A stretch of 62,857 nucleotides of DNA from Alphaproteobacteria bacterium. Lineage in GTDB: Bacteria; Pseudomonadota; Alphaproteobacteria; Rhodobacterales; Rhodobacteraceae. A program made the position numbers and the translations under genes. Position 1 is the first letter of the stretch, and every line of letters begins with the position of its first letter. Location of the stretch: the NCBI GenBank assembly GCA_030429105.1, contig JAUIDE010000010.1, forward strand, positions 1 to 62,857. The letters are read 5' to 3'. The notes under the pieces were generated by a model. It was not told where the DNA came from. It did not search any database and was given only the letters and a program-made list of their open reading frames with translations. Below are positions 45,491 through 54,694 of this stretch, in pieces.

Positions 45491-45940
45491 TTGTTTCGCT
45501 CCCTTCTCCTCGCCGCGCTCCTTGCGCCCTCGCTAGCCGCCCCGGCGGCGGCGGAGGACGAGTGCCGGTTCTACACCTACCGCGCCGTGGTGACCGAGGT
45601 GCTGGACGGCGACACGGTGCGCGCCAATGTCGATCTCGGCTTCCGCATCTGGGTGAATGACGAGACGTTCCGGCTCTACGGGATCAACGCGCCCGAGACG
45701 CGGCTCGGCGGCCCGAAGGAGACGACTGAGGCCGAGAAGGCGCGCGGCCTCGCCGCGAAGGCCGCGCTCGCCGAACTCGTGGAGGGGCGGCGGATCGTCA
45801 TCTGCACGATCAGGGACCGGCAGGAGAAATACGGGCGCTACCTCGCGCGGCTCTTCCTCGACGATCTCGACGTGAACGAATGGCTCGTCCGCGAAGGCTA
45901 CGCCGAACGCTACATGGACGAGCGCGCCTCGCTCAACTGA
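45491..45940 (+). CDS. Secreted thermonuclease-family protein (SNase-like)
   Basis: 149 residues from a TTG start. A signal peptide (1 to about 21, AAA) precedes an OB-fold nuclease domain. The catalytic triad positions look present: Arg in FRLYGINAPETR and the following Glu, and Arg in DRQEKYGRYLARL. Asp for calcium is in VLDGDTVRA. It would degrade DNA or RNA in the periplasm or outside. Ends overlap the RND gene by eight bases, tail to tail. Confidence 0.82.
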   Translation: MFRSLLLAALLAPSLAAPAAAEDECRFYTYRAVVTEVLDGDTVRANVDLGFRIWVNDETFRLYGINAPETRLGGPKETTEAEKARGLAAKAALAELVEGRRIVICTIRDRQEKYGRYLARLFLDDLDVNEWLVREGYAERYMDERASLN

Positions 45941-48900
45941 TCACGATCTTCGAGGGGAAGAACCGCCGCAGCGCCACGTAGAAGACGGGCGTGAGCAGGA
46001 GGCCGAAGAAGGTCACGCCCAGCATCCCTGAGAAGACGGCGGTGCCGAGCGCCTGCCGCAATTCCGCGCCCGGCCCGGTCGCGATGGCGAGCGGCACGAC
46101 GCCGAGGATGAAGGCGAAGGAGGTCATCAGGATCGGCCGGAGCCGGAGCCGCGCCGCCTCCACCGCCGCCTCGGCGGGGCTCATCCCGCGTTCCGCTTCC
46201 GCCTGCCGCGCGAATTCGACGATGAGAATCGCGTTCTTCGCCGAGAGGCCGACAAGCACGATGAGGCCGACCTGCGTGAGCACGTTGTTGTCCATGCCCC
46301 GGAAGGAGACGCCGATGAGCGCACCGAGCATGGCGAGCGGCACGATGAGGACGATGGCGAAGGGCAGCACCCAGCTTTCGTAAAGCGCGGCGAGGAAGAG
46401 GAAGGCGAAGACGATGGAGAGGGCGAAGACATAGATCGCCGTGTCGCCCTGCTGGCGCTCCTGCAGCGCCAGCTCCGTCCATTCATAGTCGATCCCCGGC
46501 GGCGCGAGCGTCTCCGCCAGCCGCTCCATTTCGAGGAGCGCGTCGCCCGAGGCGATTCCGGGCGCCGGGGAGCCTTGCACGGGCACCGAGACCTGAAGGT
46601 TGTAGCGCTGCACGAGCTGCGGCCCCGCCGTCTCCCGGAACTTCACGAGCGTGCCGAGGGGGACGAGCGCGCCGGTCGCCGACCGGACCTTCAGCGCCGC
46701 GATGTCCGCCTGTTCGAGGCGGAATCTCTGGTCGGCTTGCGCCCGGACCTGGAAGAGCCGCCCGAAAGCGTTGAAGTCGTTCACATAGGCGGAGCCGAGA
46801 TTGATCGAGAGCGTCTCGAAGATCGCGCCGATGGGCACGTTCAGCATCTGCGCCCGCACCCGGTCGATCTCCAGGAAGATCTGCGGGGAGGAGGCGGAGA
46901 AGGTGGTGAAGACGCGGCTCACCTTGTCCGACTGCGCAGCGGCGCCCATGATCGCATAGGCCGTCCCGAGCACGCGGCGCATGTCCGCGCTCTCGTTCTC
47001 GCGGAGCTGGAGCTTGAAGCCGCCGCCCGAGCCGACGCCGCGGACGGTGGGCGGCGCGACGGCGATGATGAAGGCCTCCCTGAGCACCTGCATCCGCCCG
47101 AAGAGCTGCCCGACGATGGCGCCGGCGGGGAGCCCCGCCGCGCCGCGCTCCTCGAAACTGTCGAAGGTGGTGAAGATCACGCCCTGGTTCGGCGCGTTGG
47201 TGAACGTGGCGCCGGAGAAGCCGGCGAAGGCGACGGCGGCGGAGACGCCGGGCGTCGCGAGCGCGATCTCCGTCGCCTGTTTCATCACCGCGTCCGTCCG
47301 GTCGAGCGCGGCGCCCTCGGGCAGCTGGACGACGACGATGGCGTAGCCCTGGTCGCTGTCGGGGATGAAGCCGGTGGGCACGCGCTGCGCCATGAAGGCC
47401 GTCGCGCCAAGGAGCCCGGCGAAGACGACGAACATCAGGAGGAGCGCGGCGGCCGAGCCGGTCATCCGCCGCACGAGCCCGCCATAGCCGCGGGCCATCG
47501 CGTCGAACCCGCGGTTGAAGCCGCCGGCGAGCGCCGCGCCGAGCCGCGCGAGCGGGTTCCCCGGCCCGTGCGCCCCGTGCGGCTTCAGCAGGATCGCGGC
47601 GAGCGCGGGCGAGAGCGAAAGCGAGTTGACGGCGGAGATGACGGTGGCGACCGAGATCGTCACCGCGAACTGGGTGTAGAACTGCCCGGTGATGCCAGGG
47701 ACGAAGATCGTCGGCGCGAAGACGGCGATCAGGACGAGGCTGATGCCGATGACGGCGCCCGAAACCTCGTCCATCGTCCTGTGCGCGGCCTCGCGCGGCG
47801 AAAGCCCCTCCGCGATGTTCCGCTCCACGTTCTCGACGACCACGATTGCGTCGTCCACCACGATGCCGATGGCGAGGATCAGGCCGAAAAGGGTGAGGAG
47901 GTTGATCGTGTAGCCGAAGGCCAGCATGAAGGCAAAGGTCCCGATCAGGGAGACCGGAATCGCGACCAGCGGGATCACGGCCGCGCGCCAGCCCTGCAGG
48001 AAGACGAGGATGACGACGACGACGAGGACGACCGCCTCGAAGATAGTCGTATAGACGGCCTCCACCGAGGCGGAGATGAACTCGGTCGGGTTGTAGACGA
48101 CGCGGTAATCAAGCCCCGGCGGAAAGTCCTGCTTCACCTCCTCCATCGTCGCGAAGATCGCATCCGCCGTCTCGAGCGCATTGGAGCCCGGCCGCTGGAA
48201 GATGCCGAGCGCCACCGCCTCCTTGTTGTCGAGATAGGAATTGTTGACGTAGCTCCGCGCCCCGATCTCGACCCGCGCGATGTCGCTCACGCGCACGATG
48301 CGTCCGTCATCCGAGGCGCGGACGATCACGCGGCCGAACTCGGCCGGCTGCTGAAGCCGCCCTTCCGTCGTGATCGCCACCTCGAAGGCGGAGCCGAGGG
48401 AATTCGGCGGCCCGCCGAGCGAGCCGCCCGAGACCTGCACGTTCTGCTCGCGCAGAGCGGCCACCACGTCCCCCGCCGTCAGGCCGAGGGAGGCGAGGCG
48501 GTCCGGCTCGAGCCAGACGCGGGCGGAGAATTCGCGCTCGCCGAAAAGGAGCACCTCGCCCACCCCGTCGAGCCGCACCAGCCTGTCGCGGATGCGCGCG
48601 CGGGCGTAGTTGGAGACATAGAGCTGGTCGAAACTCGCGTCCGGCGAAAGGACGTGGACGACCATCATCAGGTCCGGCGAGGATTTCGAGGTCGTGACGC
48701 CGAGCGCCCGCACCTCCGCCGGCAGCCGCGCCTCCGCCACGGAGACGCGGTTCTGGACGAGCACCTGCGCTGCGTCGAGATCGGTGCCGAGCTCGAAGGT
48801 CACGGTGATGCTCATCGACCCGTCCGAGGTCGAATAGGAGGAGAGGTAGAGCATGTTCTCCACCCCGTTGATCTCCTGTTCGAGCGGGGTGGCCACCGTC

Positions 48901-49076
48901 GCCGCCACCGTCTCCGCGTCGGCGCCCGGATAGGCGGCGCGGACGACGATGGAGGGCGGCGCGATCTCCGGGTACTGCGCCACGGGGAGCCGGAGATAGG
49001 AGACGACCCCGACGATCACAAGGATGATCGAGACGACGGCCGCGAAGATCGGCCGGTCTACGAAAAAGCGGCCCAT
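45933..49076 (-). CDS. RND multidrug efflux transporter, inner membrane subunit (AcrB/MexB type)
   Basis: 1047 residues, HAE-1 length, with 12 membrane helices in two halves. The proton-relay aspartates DD in GIVVDDAIVVVENVERN (helix 4) and the lysine in GLSAKNAILIVEFARQAE (helix 10) are intact. The porter domain has the usual NGVENMLYLSS start. It exports lipophilic compounds with its periplasmic adaptor encoded one base upstream; the outer-membrane channel is not in view. No TetR/MarR regulator is adjacent. Confidence 0.94.
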   Translation of the reverse strand: MGRFFVDRPIFAAVVSIILVIVGVVSYLRLPVAQYPEIAPPSIVVRAAYPGADAETVAATVATPLEQEINGVENMLYLSSYSTSDGSMSITVTFELGTDLDAAQVLVQNRVSVAEARLPAEVRALGVTTSKSSPDLMMVVHVLSPDASFDQLYVSNYARARIRDRLVRLDGVGEVLLFGEREFSARVWLEPDRLASLGLTAGDVVAALREQNVQVSGGSLGGPPNSLGSAFEVAITTEGRLQQPAEFGRVIVRASDDGRIVRVSDIARVEIGARSYVNNSYLDNKEAVALGIFQRPGSNALETADAIFATMEEVKQDFPPGLDYRVVYNPTEFISASVEAVYTTIFEAVVLVVVVILVFLQGWRAAVIPLVAIPVSLIGTFAFMLAFGYTINLLTLFGLILAIGIVVDDAIVVVENVERNIAEGLSPREAAHRTMDEVSGAVIGISLVLIAVFAPTIFVPGITGQFYTQFAVTISVATVISAVNSLSLSPALAAILLKPHGAHGPGNPLARLGAALAGGFNRGFDAMARGYGGLVRRMTGSAAALLLMFVVFAGLLGATAFMAQRVPTGFIPDSDQGYAIVVVQLPEGAALDRTDAVMKQATEIALATPGVSAAVAFAGFSGATFTNAPNQGVIFTTFDSFEERGAAGLPAGAIVGQLFGRMQVLREAFIIAVAPPTVRGVGSGGGFKLQLRENESADMRRVLGTAYAIMGAAAQSDKVSRVFTTFSASSPQIFLEIDRVRAQMLNVPIGAIFETLSINLGSAYVNDFNAFGRLFQVRAQADQRFRLEQADIAALKVRSATGALVPLGTLVKFRETAGPQLVQRYNLQVSVPVQGSPAPGIASGDALLEMERLAETLAPPGIDYEWTELALQERQQGDTAIYVFALSIVFAFLFLAALYESWVLPFAIVLIVPLAMLGALIGVSFRGMDNNVLTQVGLIVLVGLSAKNAILIVEFARQAEAERGMSPAEAAVEAARLRLRPILMTSFAFILGVVPLAIATGPGAELRQALGTAVFSGMLGVTFFGLLLTPVFYVALRRFFPSKIVIS

Positions 49077-49077
49077 C

Positions 49078-50193
49078 TCAGTTCTCCGCCGCGGGCGGAA
49101 GCTCCACGAGCTCGGGCGTCACCGTCGCGCCGGGTCGGGCGCGGGCGATCCCCTCGATCACGATGGTCTCGGAGCCGTCGAGCCCCGCGCGGATGACGCG
49201 GTAGCCGTCGATCCGCGGGCCGGGCCGCACCTCGCGCGGCGTAACCTTGCCCTCCCCGTCCACCGTCATCACGAGACGGCGGTTCTGGTCCGACACCAGC
49301 GCGGAATCGGGGATCAGCACGCCCTGATAGGGCAGCGAACCGGTGACGTTCACACGGCCGAAGAGGCCCGGGGTCAAGAGGCCGTCAGGATTCGGCACAA
49401 CGAGGCGGAGGCGCAGCGTGCCGGATTCGGCGCTGATGCGGTTCTCGCCGAAATCGACCTGGCCGGAGAAGGTCCCCATCGTCTCGTCGAGCAGCGTCAC
49501 ATAGGCTTCCAGCCCGCCGCCCTCGTTGAGCGGGACGCCGCGGGCGCGGGCGTCGCTCGAATAGGCGAGGAAATAGCGCTCGTCGATGTCGAAGGAGAAA
49601 TAGATCGGATCGGTGGCGACGATGCTCGTCAGCACCGTCTCGTTCGCCGTGACGAGGTTGCCCGGGTCGATCCGCCGCCGGTCGATCCGGCCGGACATCG
49701 GAGCGCGGATCTCGGAATATTCCAGGTCGATTTGCGCTGACTGAACCGCCGACCGCGCCTGTTCGAGCGCGCCGGCAGCGCCGAGGAACGCCTCGCGCCG
49801 CTGGTCCACGGTCGCCTGGGCGATGTTGCCGGTGGCGATCAGCGCCTCCGCCCGGTCCAGCTGCTCCTTCGCGAAATCATGGCTCGCCTGGGCCACCCGC
49901 ACCTGCGCCTCCGCCTGTTCGAGAGCGAGGCGGAACTGCCGCTGATCGATGGCGAAGAGCGGGTCGCCCTTTTGGACGAGCTGCCCGTCCGTGAACATCA
50001 CCGACTCGAGGTAGCCGGTGACGCGGGAGCGCACGGTGACGTCCTCGACGGCCTCGAACCGCCCGGTGAATTCGTCATCCTCGACGATGGTCTTGACGAC
50101 TGGCTTCGCGACCGTGACGGGCGGCGGGCCCTGCTGTGCGAAGGTCGGGGATGCGACGAGAGCAAGGAGAAACGCGAGGGCGGCGACACGCAT
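49078..50193 (-). CDS. RND efflux periplasmic adaptor (MFP) subunit
   Basis: 371 residues from the ATG at 50193: signal peptide (1 to about 19, TFA), a barrel-sandwich lipoyl domain split around a helical hairpin (about 60-170, [26 protein letters not shown] and [13 protein letters not shown]), then beta-barrel and membrane-proximal domains. No lipobox cysteine is seen. It links the pump to an outer-membrane channel. The start is chosen at the signal peptide; longer in-frame starts overlap miaA's upstream region. Confidence 0.92.
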   Translation of the reverse strand: MRVAALAFLLALVASPTFAQQGPPPVTVAKPVVKTIVEDDEFTGRFEAVEDVTVRSRVTGYLESVMFTDGQLVQKGDPLFAIDQRQFRLALEQAEAQVRVAQASHDFAKEQLDRAEALIATGNIAQATVDQRREAFLGAAGALEQARSAVQSAQIDLEYSEIRAPMSGRIDRRRIDPGNLVTANETVLTSIVATDPIYFSFDIDERYFLAYSSDARARGVPLNEGGGLEAYVTLLDETMGTFSGQVDFGENRISAESGTLRLRLVVPNPDGLLTPGLFGRVNVTGSLPYQGVLIPDSALVSDQNRRLVMTVDGEGKVTPREVRPGPRIDGYRVIRAGLDGSETIVIEGIARARPGATVTPELVELPPAAEN

Positions 50194-50305
50194 GGTGCGA
50201 CTCGGTGTTGCGGCGCCGAACGGGACGCAACCGCAGGATAGAGGAGAAACCGTTCGTGACAACCACGGGCTTGAGGCTTCGCCCGGCGCGGGCGAGAACA
50301 GGCTC

Positions 50306-51166
50306 ATGGCTCCCCTGCCTCTCCTCATCGCCGGGCCGACGGGCGCCGGCAAATCCGCCCGCGCGCTGGAGGAGGCGGAGAGGGGCGGCGTGATCGTCAA
50401 CGCCGACGCCAGCCAGGTCTATTCCGGCTGGCGCATCCTCACCGCCCGGCCGCCGGCGGAGGAGGAGGCGCGGGCGCCGCACCGGCTCTACGGCCATGTG
50501 GATCCTTCGATCCGCCATTCGGTAGGCGACTGGCTGCGCGAGGCGACGGCGGTTCTGGGCGAGGCTAGGGCGGCGGGGCTGCGCCCGATCTTCACGGGCG
50601 GGACCGGGCTGTATTTCGACGCCTTGACGCGGGGCCTCGCCGCGATCCCGGAGCCTCCGGCCGACATTCGCGCCGAAGTCGAGGCGGCGCTGGAAGCCGA
50701 GGGGTTGAGCATCCTCGCCGCGAGGCTGAAGAGGGAGGACCCGGAGACGGCGGCGGGGACGGACCTTCGCAACCCCCGCCGCGTCGCCCGCGCGCTCGAA
50801 GTCCTTCTCTCGACCGGCCGCGGCCTGGCGGCGTGGCGGCGGGAGACCGGGCCGCCGCTCGTCCCCGAGGCGGAGCGGATCGTGATCCTGCCCGACCGGG
50901 CCGCGCTCTACGCCCGTCTCGACGCGCGGTTCGACGCGATGCTGGAGGCGGGCGCGCTCGACGAGGCGCGGGCGATGCTGGCGCGGGGGCTCGACCCGTC
51001 GCTCCCCGCGATGAAGGCGGTGGGCGCGCCGGAGCTTTTCGCGCATCTCCGCGGCGAGGTCGGGCTCGAAGAGGCGGCGGAGCGCGCGAAGCAGGCGACG
51101 CGGAATTACGCGAAGCGGCAGATGACCTGGATCCGGAACCGGATGGCGGACTGGAAGCGGGCCTAA
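50306..51166 (+). CDS. miaA: tRNA dimethylallyltransferase
   Basis: 286 residues. P-loop [17 protein letters not shown] (residue 8), [18 protein letters not shown] for the substrate channel (near 32), [13 protein letters not shown] and the C-terminal [16 protein letters not shown] (near 265), the tRNA contact. It transfers a dimethylallyl group to A37 of UNN-reading tRNAs. Divergent from the efflux operon (113-base gap); its end overlaps the DUF488 stop by four bases. Confidence 0.93.
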   Translation: MAPLPLLIAGPTGAGKSARALEEAERGGVIVNADASQVYSGWRILTARPPAEEEARAPHRLYGHVDPSIRHSVGDWLREATAVLGEARAAGLRPIFTGGTGLYFDALTRGLAAIPEPPADIRAEVEAALEAEGLSILAARLKREDPETAAGTDLRNPRRVARALEVLLSTGRGLAAWRRETGPPLVPEAERIVILPDRAALYARLDARFDAMLEAGALDEARAMLARGLDPSLPAMKAVGAPELFAHLRGEVGLEEAAERAKQATRNYAKRQMTWIRNRMADWKRA

Positions 51167-51600
51167 AGGTCCTTCACCGCGCAGCCGGTCGCGCTGCTGA
51201 TCATCTCGCCGACGATGCGGCGGTGGCAGCCGGCGGCGCAAGCCTCGTAGCAGAGCAGCGCCGCGCGCTTCTCGCTCGCGATGGCGATGGCCTCGGCCAG
51301 CCCGTCCTGCGCCTCCGGCGTCTCCATATGGGCGCCGAAGATCGCCTCCATCTCCGCCACGCGCCCGGCCCGCGCCGCCTCCCGCCCCGGCTTCGGCGTG
51401 CCGAGGGCCCGGATATGGGCGTAGCCGATCCCCTCCGCCTCCAGCGAGGCGCGCAGCATGGTCTTGGAGAAGCCCGCGCGGCGCGAGGCGGCGACGGCGC
51501 GGACGTCGACCACGATCTCGACGCCCGCGGCGCGGAGCCGGGCGATCACATCCGGCAAGGCTGCGGATTCATAACCTATGGTATGAAGGATCGCGCTCAT
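51163..51600 (-). CDS. DUF488 family protein
   Basis: 145 residues. Signature IGYES near the start, [15 protein letters not shown] near residue 33 and the C-terminal [14 protein letters not shown], with two cysteines and a histidine that may bind metal. Function unproven. Single gene, converging on miaA. Confidence 0.85.
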   Translation of the reverse strand: MSAILHTIGYESAALPDVIARLRAAGVEIVVDVRAVAASRRAGFSKTMLRASLEAEGIGYAHIRALGTPKPGREAARAGRVAEMEAIFGAHMETPEAQDGLAEAIAIASEKRAALLCYEACAAGCHRRIVGEMISSATGCAVKDL

Positions 51601-51660
51601 CGGTATTGAGGATGGCCGAAGGGCGGGCCGGGTTCAACCGGCCCGCCGACGGGCCGCGCC

Positions 51661-52509
51661 TCATTCGATCACGACATAGGTCCGGACCTCGATGCTCTCC
51701 CGCGGCGGGGCGCCGGCCTCCTCGGGCAGCGCGAAGGCGGTGTGCGGGGTGAAGCGGGCGCGGGTCTCGTCGCTGTCCCAGCCCTTGATGAGCAGGACCT
51801 CGTCCCGCGTCATCTCCGGCGCGAACCACCAGCGCTGGCCCGGATGGAAGGCGAGGTGGTAGATCTCCCCCACGCGATCCGGAAACACCTGGTCCGTCGC
51901 CACCAGGTCCTCCGGCCGGATCGAGCCCGCCTCGGCGAGCGCGAGAGGCGCGCGGCGGACGGGGCCCGTGATAGGCCGCCAGACATTGACCTGAACGATG
52001 CGGGCGCCGCGGTCGACGAGCGCCTCGAATTCGTCGGCGCCGAGCGCGTCCTTCGCACGCTGCGGGCCGGAGGCGGCGGTGTAGTCGACATGGATGCGCT
52101 TCGCCGCGCCGCGCCGCCCGTCCTGGTTCGCCGCGCCGCCGCCGCCGTCTGACCGGCGGGTGGCGTCGAAGACGACGACGCGGGAGGCGCCGTATTCGGC
52201 CTTCAGCAGCGCCTCGATCTCGGCGTGGTAGGCGGTCTCCACCGCCGCGTCGTCCCAGAGGTCGGCGACGGCGGTGGGCGCGACGCGGAGCGCGAAGCCT
52301 TCGCGGTCGAGGGTGAAGACATGCGCATGGGGGCGGAAATCGCCGATCGGCGTTTCGACGGCTTCCGTCTCGAAGAAGCTCTTCGCCTCGCCGCCGGTCA
52401 GCGCCTGCGAATGGAAGACGGGCTTTTCCTCCTGCGGGACGATGTAGGCGAGAGGGGCGACGACGGCGGGCGCGACGCGCGCGAAGTCCGTGGCGGGAAG
52501 GGGTCTCAT
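51661..52509 (-). CDS. CmcJ/NvfI-family oxidoreductase-like protein
   Basis: 282 residues from the ATG at 52509, with a perfect AAAGGAG six bases upstream. The family pattern is recognisable: RVVVFDATRR near residue 112, RIHVDYTAASGPQR near 140, IVQVNVWRPI near 170 and the tail FHPGQRWWFAPEMTRDEVLLIKGWDS with TPHTAF. Members include fungal and bacterial secondary-metabolism proteins such as CmcJ and AsaB; they lack a settled reaction in bacteria. It stands alone between DUF488 and the ilvB leader, so role unknown. Confidence 0.75.
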   Translation of the reverse strand: MRPLPATDFARVAPAVVAPLAYIVPQEEKPVFHSQALTGGEAKSFFETEAVETPIGDFRPHAHVFTLDREGFALRVAPTAVADLWDDAAVETAYHAEIEALLKAEYGASRVVVFDATRRSDGGGGAANQDGRRGAAKRIHVDYTAASGPQRAKDALGADEFEALVDRGARIVQVNVWRPITGPVRRAPLALAEAGSIRPEDLVATDQVFPDRVGEIYHLAFHPGQRWWFAPEMTRDEVLLIKGWDSDETRARFTPHTAFALPEEAGAPPRESIEVRTYVVIE

Positions 52510-52738
52510 CGGGCTCTCCTTTCGGCGGGCGCCTTCGCCCGGCCCTTCCGAGATGGGAGGCCGCTTCCGCCCCCTCAAACGAGAAGAACTCGCCCTCGGG
52601 CAAGCGAGACTGAATCGAACCGGAGACGCGCGAAGGACGCGGCGGCCGCCCGTTTCCGAAAATTGCCGGGCAGCCGCCATCAATGGAGAAAAATGTCGCT
52701 CAGGCGTAAAAAACGCACTTTTCTTTCCGCCTTTCCGG

Positions 52739-52767
52739 TTGACCCTGCGCCTACATGAGGCTAAGCC
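52739..52767 (+). promoter_or_regulatory. ilvB promoter candidate
   Basis: TTGACC at 52739-52744 and TAAGCC at 52762-52767 with a 17-base spacer. The -35 is good, the -10 weak, as is common in high-GC alphaproteobacteria. It would start the transcript about 52773, some 18 bases before the leader peptide ATG. Confidence 0.45.
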
Positions 52768-52790
52768 CGCCTTGCAACTCGGAGACGGCC

Positions 52791-52841
52791 ATGCGGACGA
52801 CCCTTCTTGTAATTGCGAGGCGCGCGCCCCGGCGGATGTGA
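52791..52841 (+). CDS. ilvL: ilvB leader peptide with Leu-Leu-Val-Ile codons
   Basis: 16 residues: MRTTLLVIARRAPRRM, with a ribosome site GGAG at 52781-52784 six bases before the ATG. The run CTT CTT GTA ATT (52803-52814) codes for exactly the products of the pathway and uses codons that are rare in this GC-rich genome, which would sharpen ribosome stalling. It is followed by an intrinsic terminator and an antiterminator arm. No homology was used; the call rests on architecture. Too short for ordinary gene finding. Confidence 0.8.
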   Translation: MRTTLLVIARRAPRRM

Positions 52842-52879
52842 TCCATCCGGCGACCGCGCGCATGGGCCCCTTCCGGGGC
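52826..52879 (+). promoter_or_regulatory. Antiterminator pairing of the ilvB attenuator
   Basis: GCCCCGG at 52826-52832, inside the leader peptide's 3' half, is the exact complement of CCGGGGC at 52873-52879, which is the 3' arm of the terminator. The two pairings exclude each other. A ribosome stalled on the Leu/Val/Ile codons would leave 52826-52832 free; one that finishes at the stop (52839-52841) would cover it. Confidence 0.7.
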
Positions 52880-52886
52880 CTTTTTT
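52865..52886 (+). terminator. Intrinsic terminator (attenuator) before ilvB
   Basis: GGCCCC (52865-52870), loop TTCC, GGGGCC (52875-52880), then six T residues (52881-52886) and ATT. This is the only clear T-tract terminator in the window and it lies between a leader peptide and ilvB, 47 bases before the ATG. Confidence 0.88.
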
Positions 52887-52932
52887 ATTGGCGAAACGCC
52901 CCCGAAGCCCGGGGCGAGGACGGAGAGAAACG

Positions 52933-54687
52933 ATGTCGCGTGAGATGACCGGCGCCCAGATCGTGGTCCAGGCCCTGAGGGATCAGGGCGTGGAAGTCGT
53001 GTTCGGCTATCCGGGCGGCGCCGTGCTTCCGATCTATGACGAGATCTTCCAGCAGAACGGCATCCGCCACATCCTCGTCCGCCACGAACAGGGCGCGACG
53101 CATATGGCGGAGGGCTACGCCCGCTCGACCGGCAAGCCCGGCGTCGTGCTCGTCACCTCCGGCCCCGGCGCGACCAACGCGGTGACGGGGCTGACCGACG
53201 CGCTGATGGATTCGATCCCGCTCATCTGCCTCACCGGGCAGGTGCCGACCTTTATGATCGGCAACGACGCCTTCCAGGAGGCGGACACGGTCGGCATCAC
53301 CCGCCCCTGCACGAAGCACAACTGGCTGGTGAAGGACACGGCGAAGCTCGGCGAGACGATCCACGAGGCGTTCCACGTCGCCACCTCCGGCCGGCCCGGC
53401 CCCGTCCTCGTCGACATCCCGAAGGACGTGCAGTTCGCCTCCGCGCCCTACAAGGGCCTGAAGCGGCCGGCGAACTCGACCTACGCGCCCTCGGTGAAGG
53501 GCGACATCCGGGCGATCGAGGAGGCGGTGAAGCTGATCGAGAACGCCGAGCGGCCGATCCTCTATTCGGGCGGCGGCGTCATCAATTCCGGCCCGGCGGC
53601 GAGCCAGCTCCTGCGCGAGCTGGTCGCGAAGACCGGGTTCCCCATCACCTCCACGCTGATGGGCCTCGGCTGCTATCCGGCCTCGGGCGACAACTGGCTC
53701 GGCATGCTGGGGATGCACGGCTCCTACGAGGCGAACCTCGCCATGCACGGCTGCGACGTCATGATCTGCATCGGCGCCCGGTTCGACGACCGGATCACCG
53801 GGCGGCTCGACGCGTTCAGCCCGAAGTCGAAGAAGGTCCATATCGACATCGACCCGTCCTCCATCAACAAGAACGTCCGCGTGGACGTGCCCATCGTCGG
53901 CGATGTCGGCCATGTGCTGGAGGACCTGCTGAAGGTCTGGAAGGCGCGCGGCGCGAAGACGAAGGCGGACGCCGTGAAGAAGTGGTGGGGCGTGATCGGC
54001 GGCTGGCGGGGGGTGGACTGCTTCGGCTTCCGCAATTCCGAAAAGACGATCAAGCCGCAATACGCGCTCCAGCGGCTCGAGGCGCTGACCAAGGGGCGGG
54101 ATCGCTATGTCTGCACCGAGGTCGGGCAGCACCAGATGTGGGCCGCGCAATACATGGGCTTCGAGGCGCCGAACCGCTGGATGACCTCGGGCGGGCTCGG
54201 CACGATGGGCTATGGCCTTCCGGCCTCCATCGGCGTGCAGATCGCGCATCCGGAGGCGCTCGTCATCAACGTGGCGGGCGAGGCCTCCTGGCTGATGAAC
54301 ATGCAGGAAATGTCCACCGCCATCCAGTTCCGCGCGCCGGTGAAGCAGTTCATCCTGAACAACGAGCGGCTCGGCATGGTGCGGCAGTGGCAGGAGCTTC
54401 TGCACGGGGAGCGCTACAGCCATTCCTGGTCCGAGGCGCTGCCGGATTTCGTGAAGCTCGCGGAGGCCTTCGGCTGCAAGGGCATCCGCTGCGAAGACCC
54501 GGCCGATCTCGACGAGGCGATCGAGGAGATGCTGGCCTATGACGGGCCAGTGATCTTCGATTGCCTGGTGGAGAAGCACGAGAACTGCTTCCCCATGATC
54601 CCCTCGGGCAAGGCGCATAACGAGATGCTGCTGGGCGAGGCGGAGACCAAGGGCGCGATCGGCGCCGGCGGGGCCGTCCTTGTCTGA
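52933..54687 (+). CDS. ilvB: Acetolactate synthase, large (catalytic) subunit
   Basis: 584 residues. ThDP-dependent domains in order: N-terminal PYR domain (FGYPGGAVLPIYDE and the catalytic glutamate in RHEQGATHMAEGYAR, near residue 50), central FAD-binding domain, and C-terminal PP domain with TSGGLGTMGYGLPASIGVQ and a ThDP/Mg motif in VAGEASWLMNMQEM (here GEAS where GDGS is usual). It makes acetolactate and acetohydroxybutyrate. GGAG upstream supports the ATG at 52933. Expression is probably controlled by the upstream attenuator. The partner ilvN lies 0.8 kb downstream, beyond an opposite-strand gene. Confidence 0.95.
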   Translation: MSREMTGAQIVVQALRDQGVEVVFGYPGGAVLPIYDEIFQQNGIRHILVRHEQGATHMAEGYARSTGKPGVVLVTSGPGATNAVTGLTDALMDSIPLICLTGQVPTFMIGNDAFQEADTVGITRPCTKHNWLVKDTAKLGETIHEAFHVATSGRPGPVLVDIPKDVQFASAPYKGLKRPANSTYAPSVKGDIRAIEEAVKLIENAERPILYSGGGVINSGPAASQLLRELVAKTGFPITSTLMGLGCYPASGDNWLGMLGMHGSYEANLAMHGCDVMICIGARFDDRITGRLDAFSPKSKKVHIDIDPSSINKNVRVDVPIVGDVGHVLEDLLKVWKARGAKTKADAVKKWWGVIGGWRGVDCFGFRNSEKTIKPQYALQRLEALTKGRDRYVCTEVGQHQMWAAQYMGFEAPNRWMTSGGLGTMGYGLPASIGVQIAHPEALVINVAGEASWLMNMQEMSTAIQFRAPVKQFILNNERLGMVRQWQELLHGERYSHSWSEALPDFVKLAEAFGCKGIRCEDPADLDEAIEEMLAYDGPVIFDCLVEKHENCFPMIPSGKAHNEMLLGEAETKGAIGAGGAVLV

Positions 54688-54694
54688 CGGCCGC

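Larger units (their letters stand above)
52510..52932 (+). promoter_or_regulatory. ilvB control region (promoter, leader peptide, attenuator)
   Basis: 423 bases between the divergent CmcJ-like gene and ilvB. The first 200 bases hold the CmcJ-like gene's promoter and no other recognisable feature. From 52739 on come the ilvB promoter, leader peptide and attenuator listed separately, and a further GC stem (CGCCCC/GGGGCG, about 52897-52916) just before the ilvB ribosome site GGAG at 52922. Confidence 0.7.
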
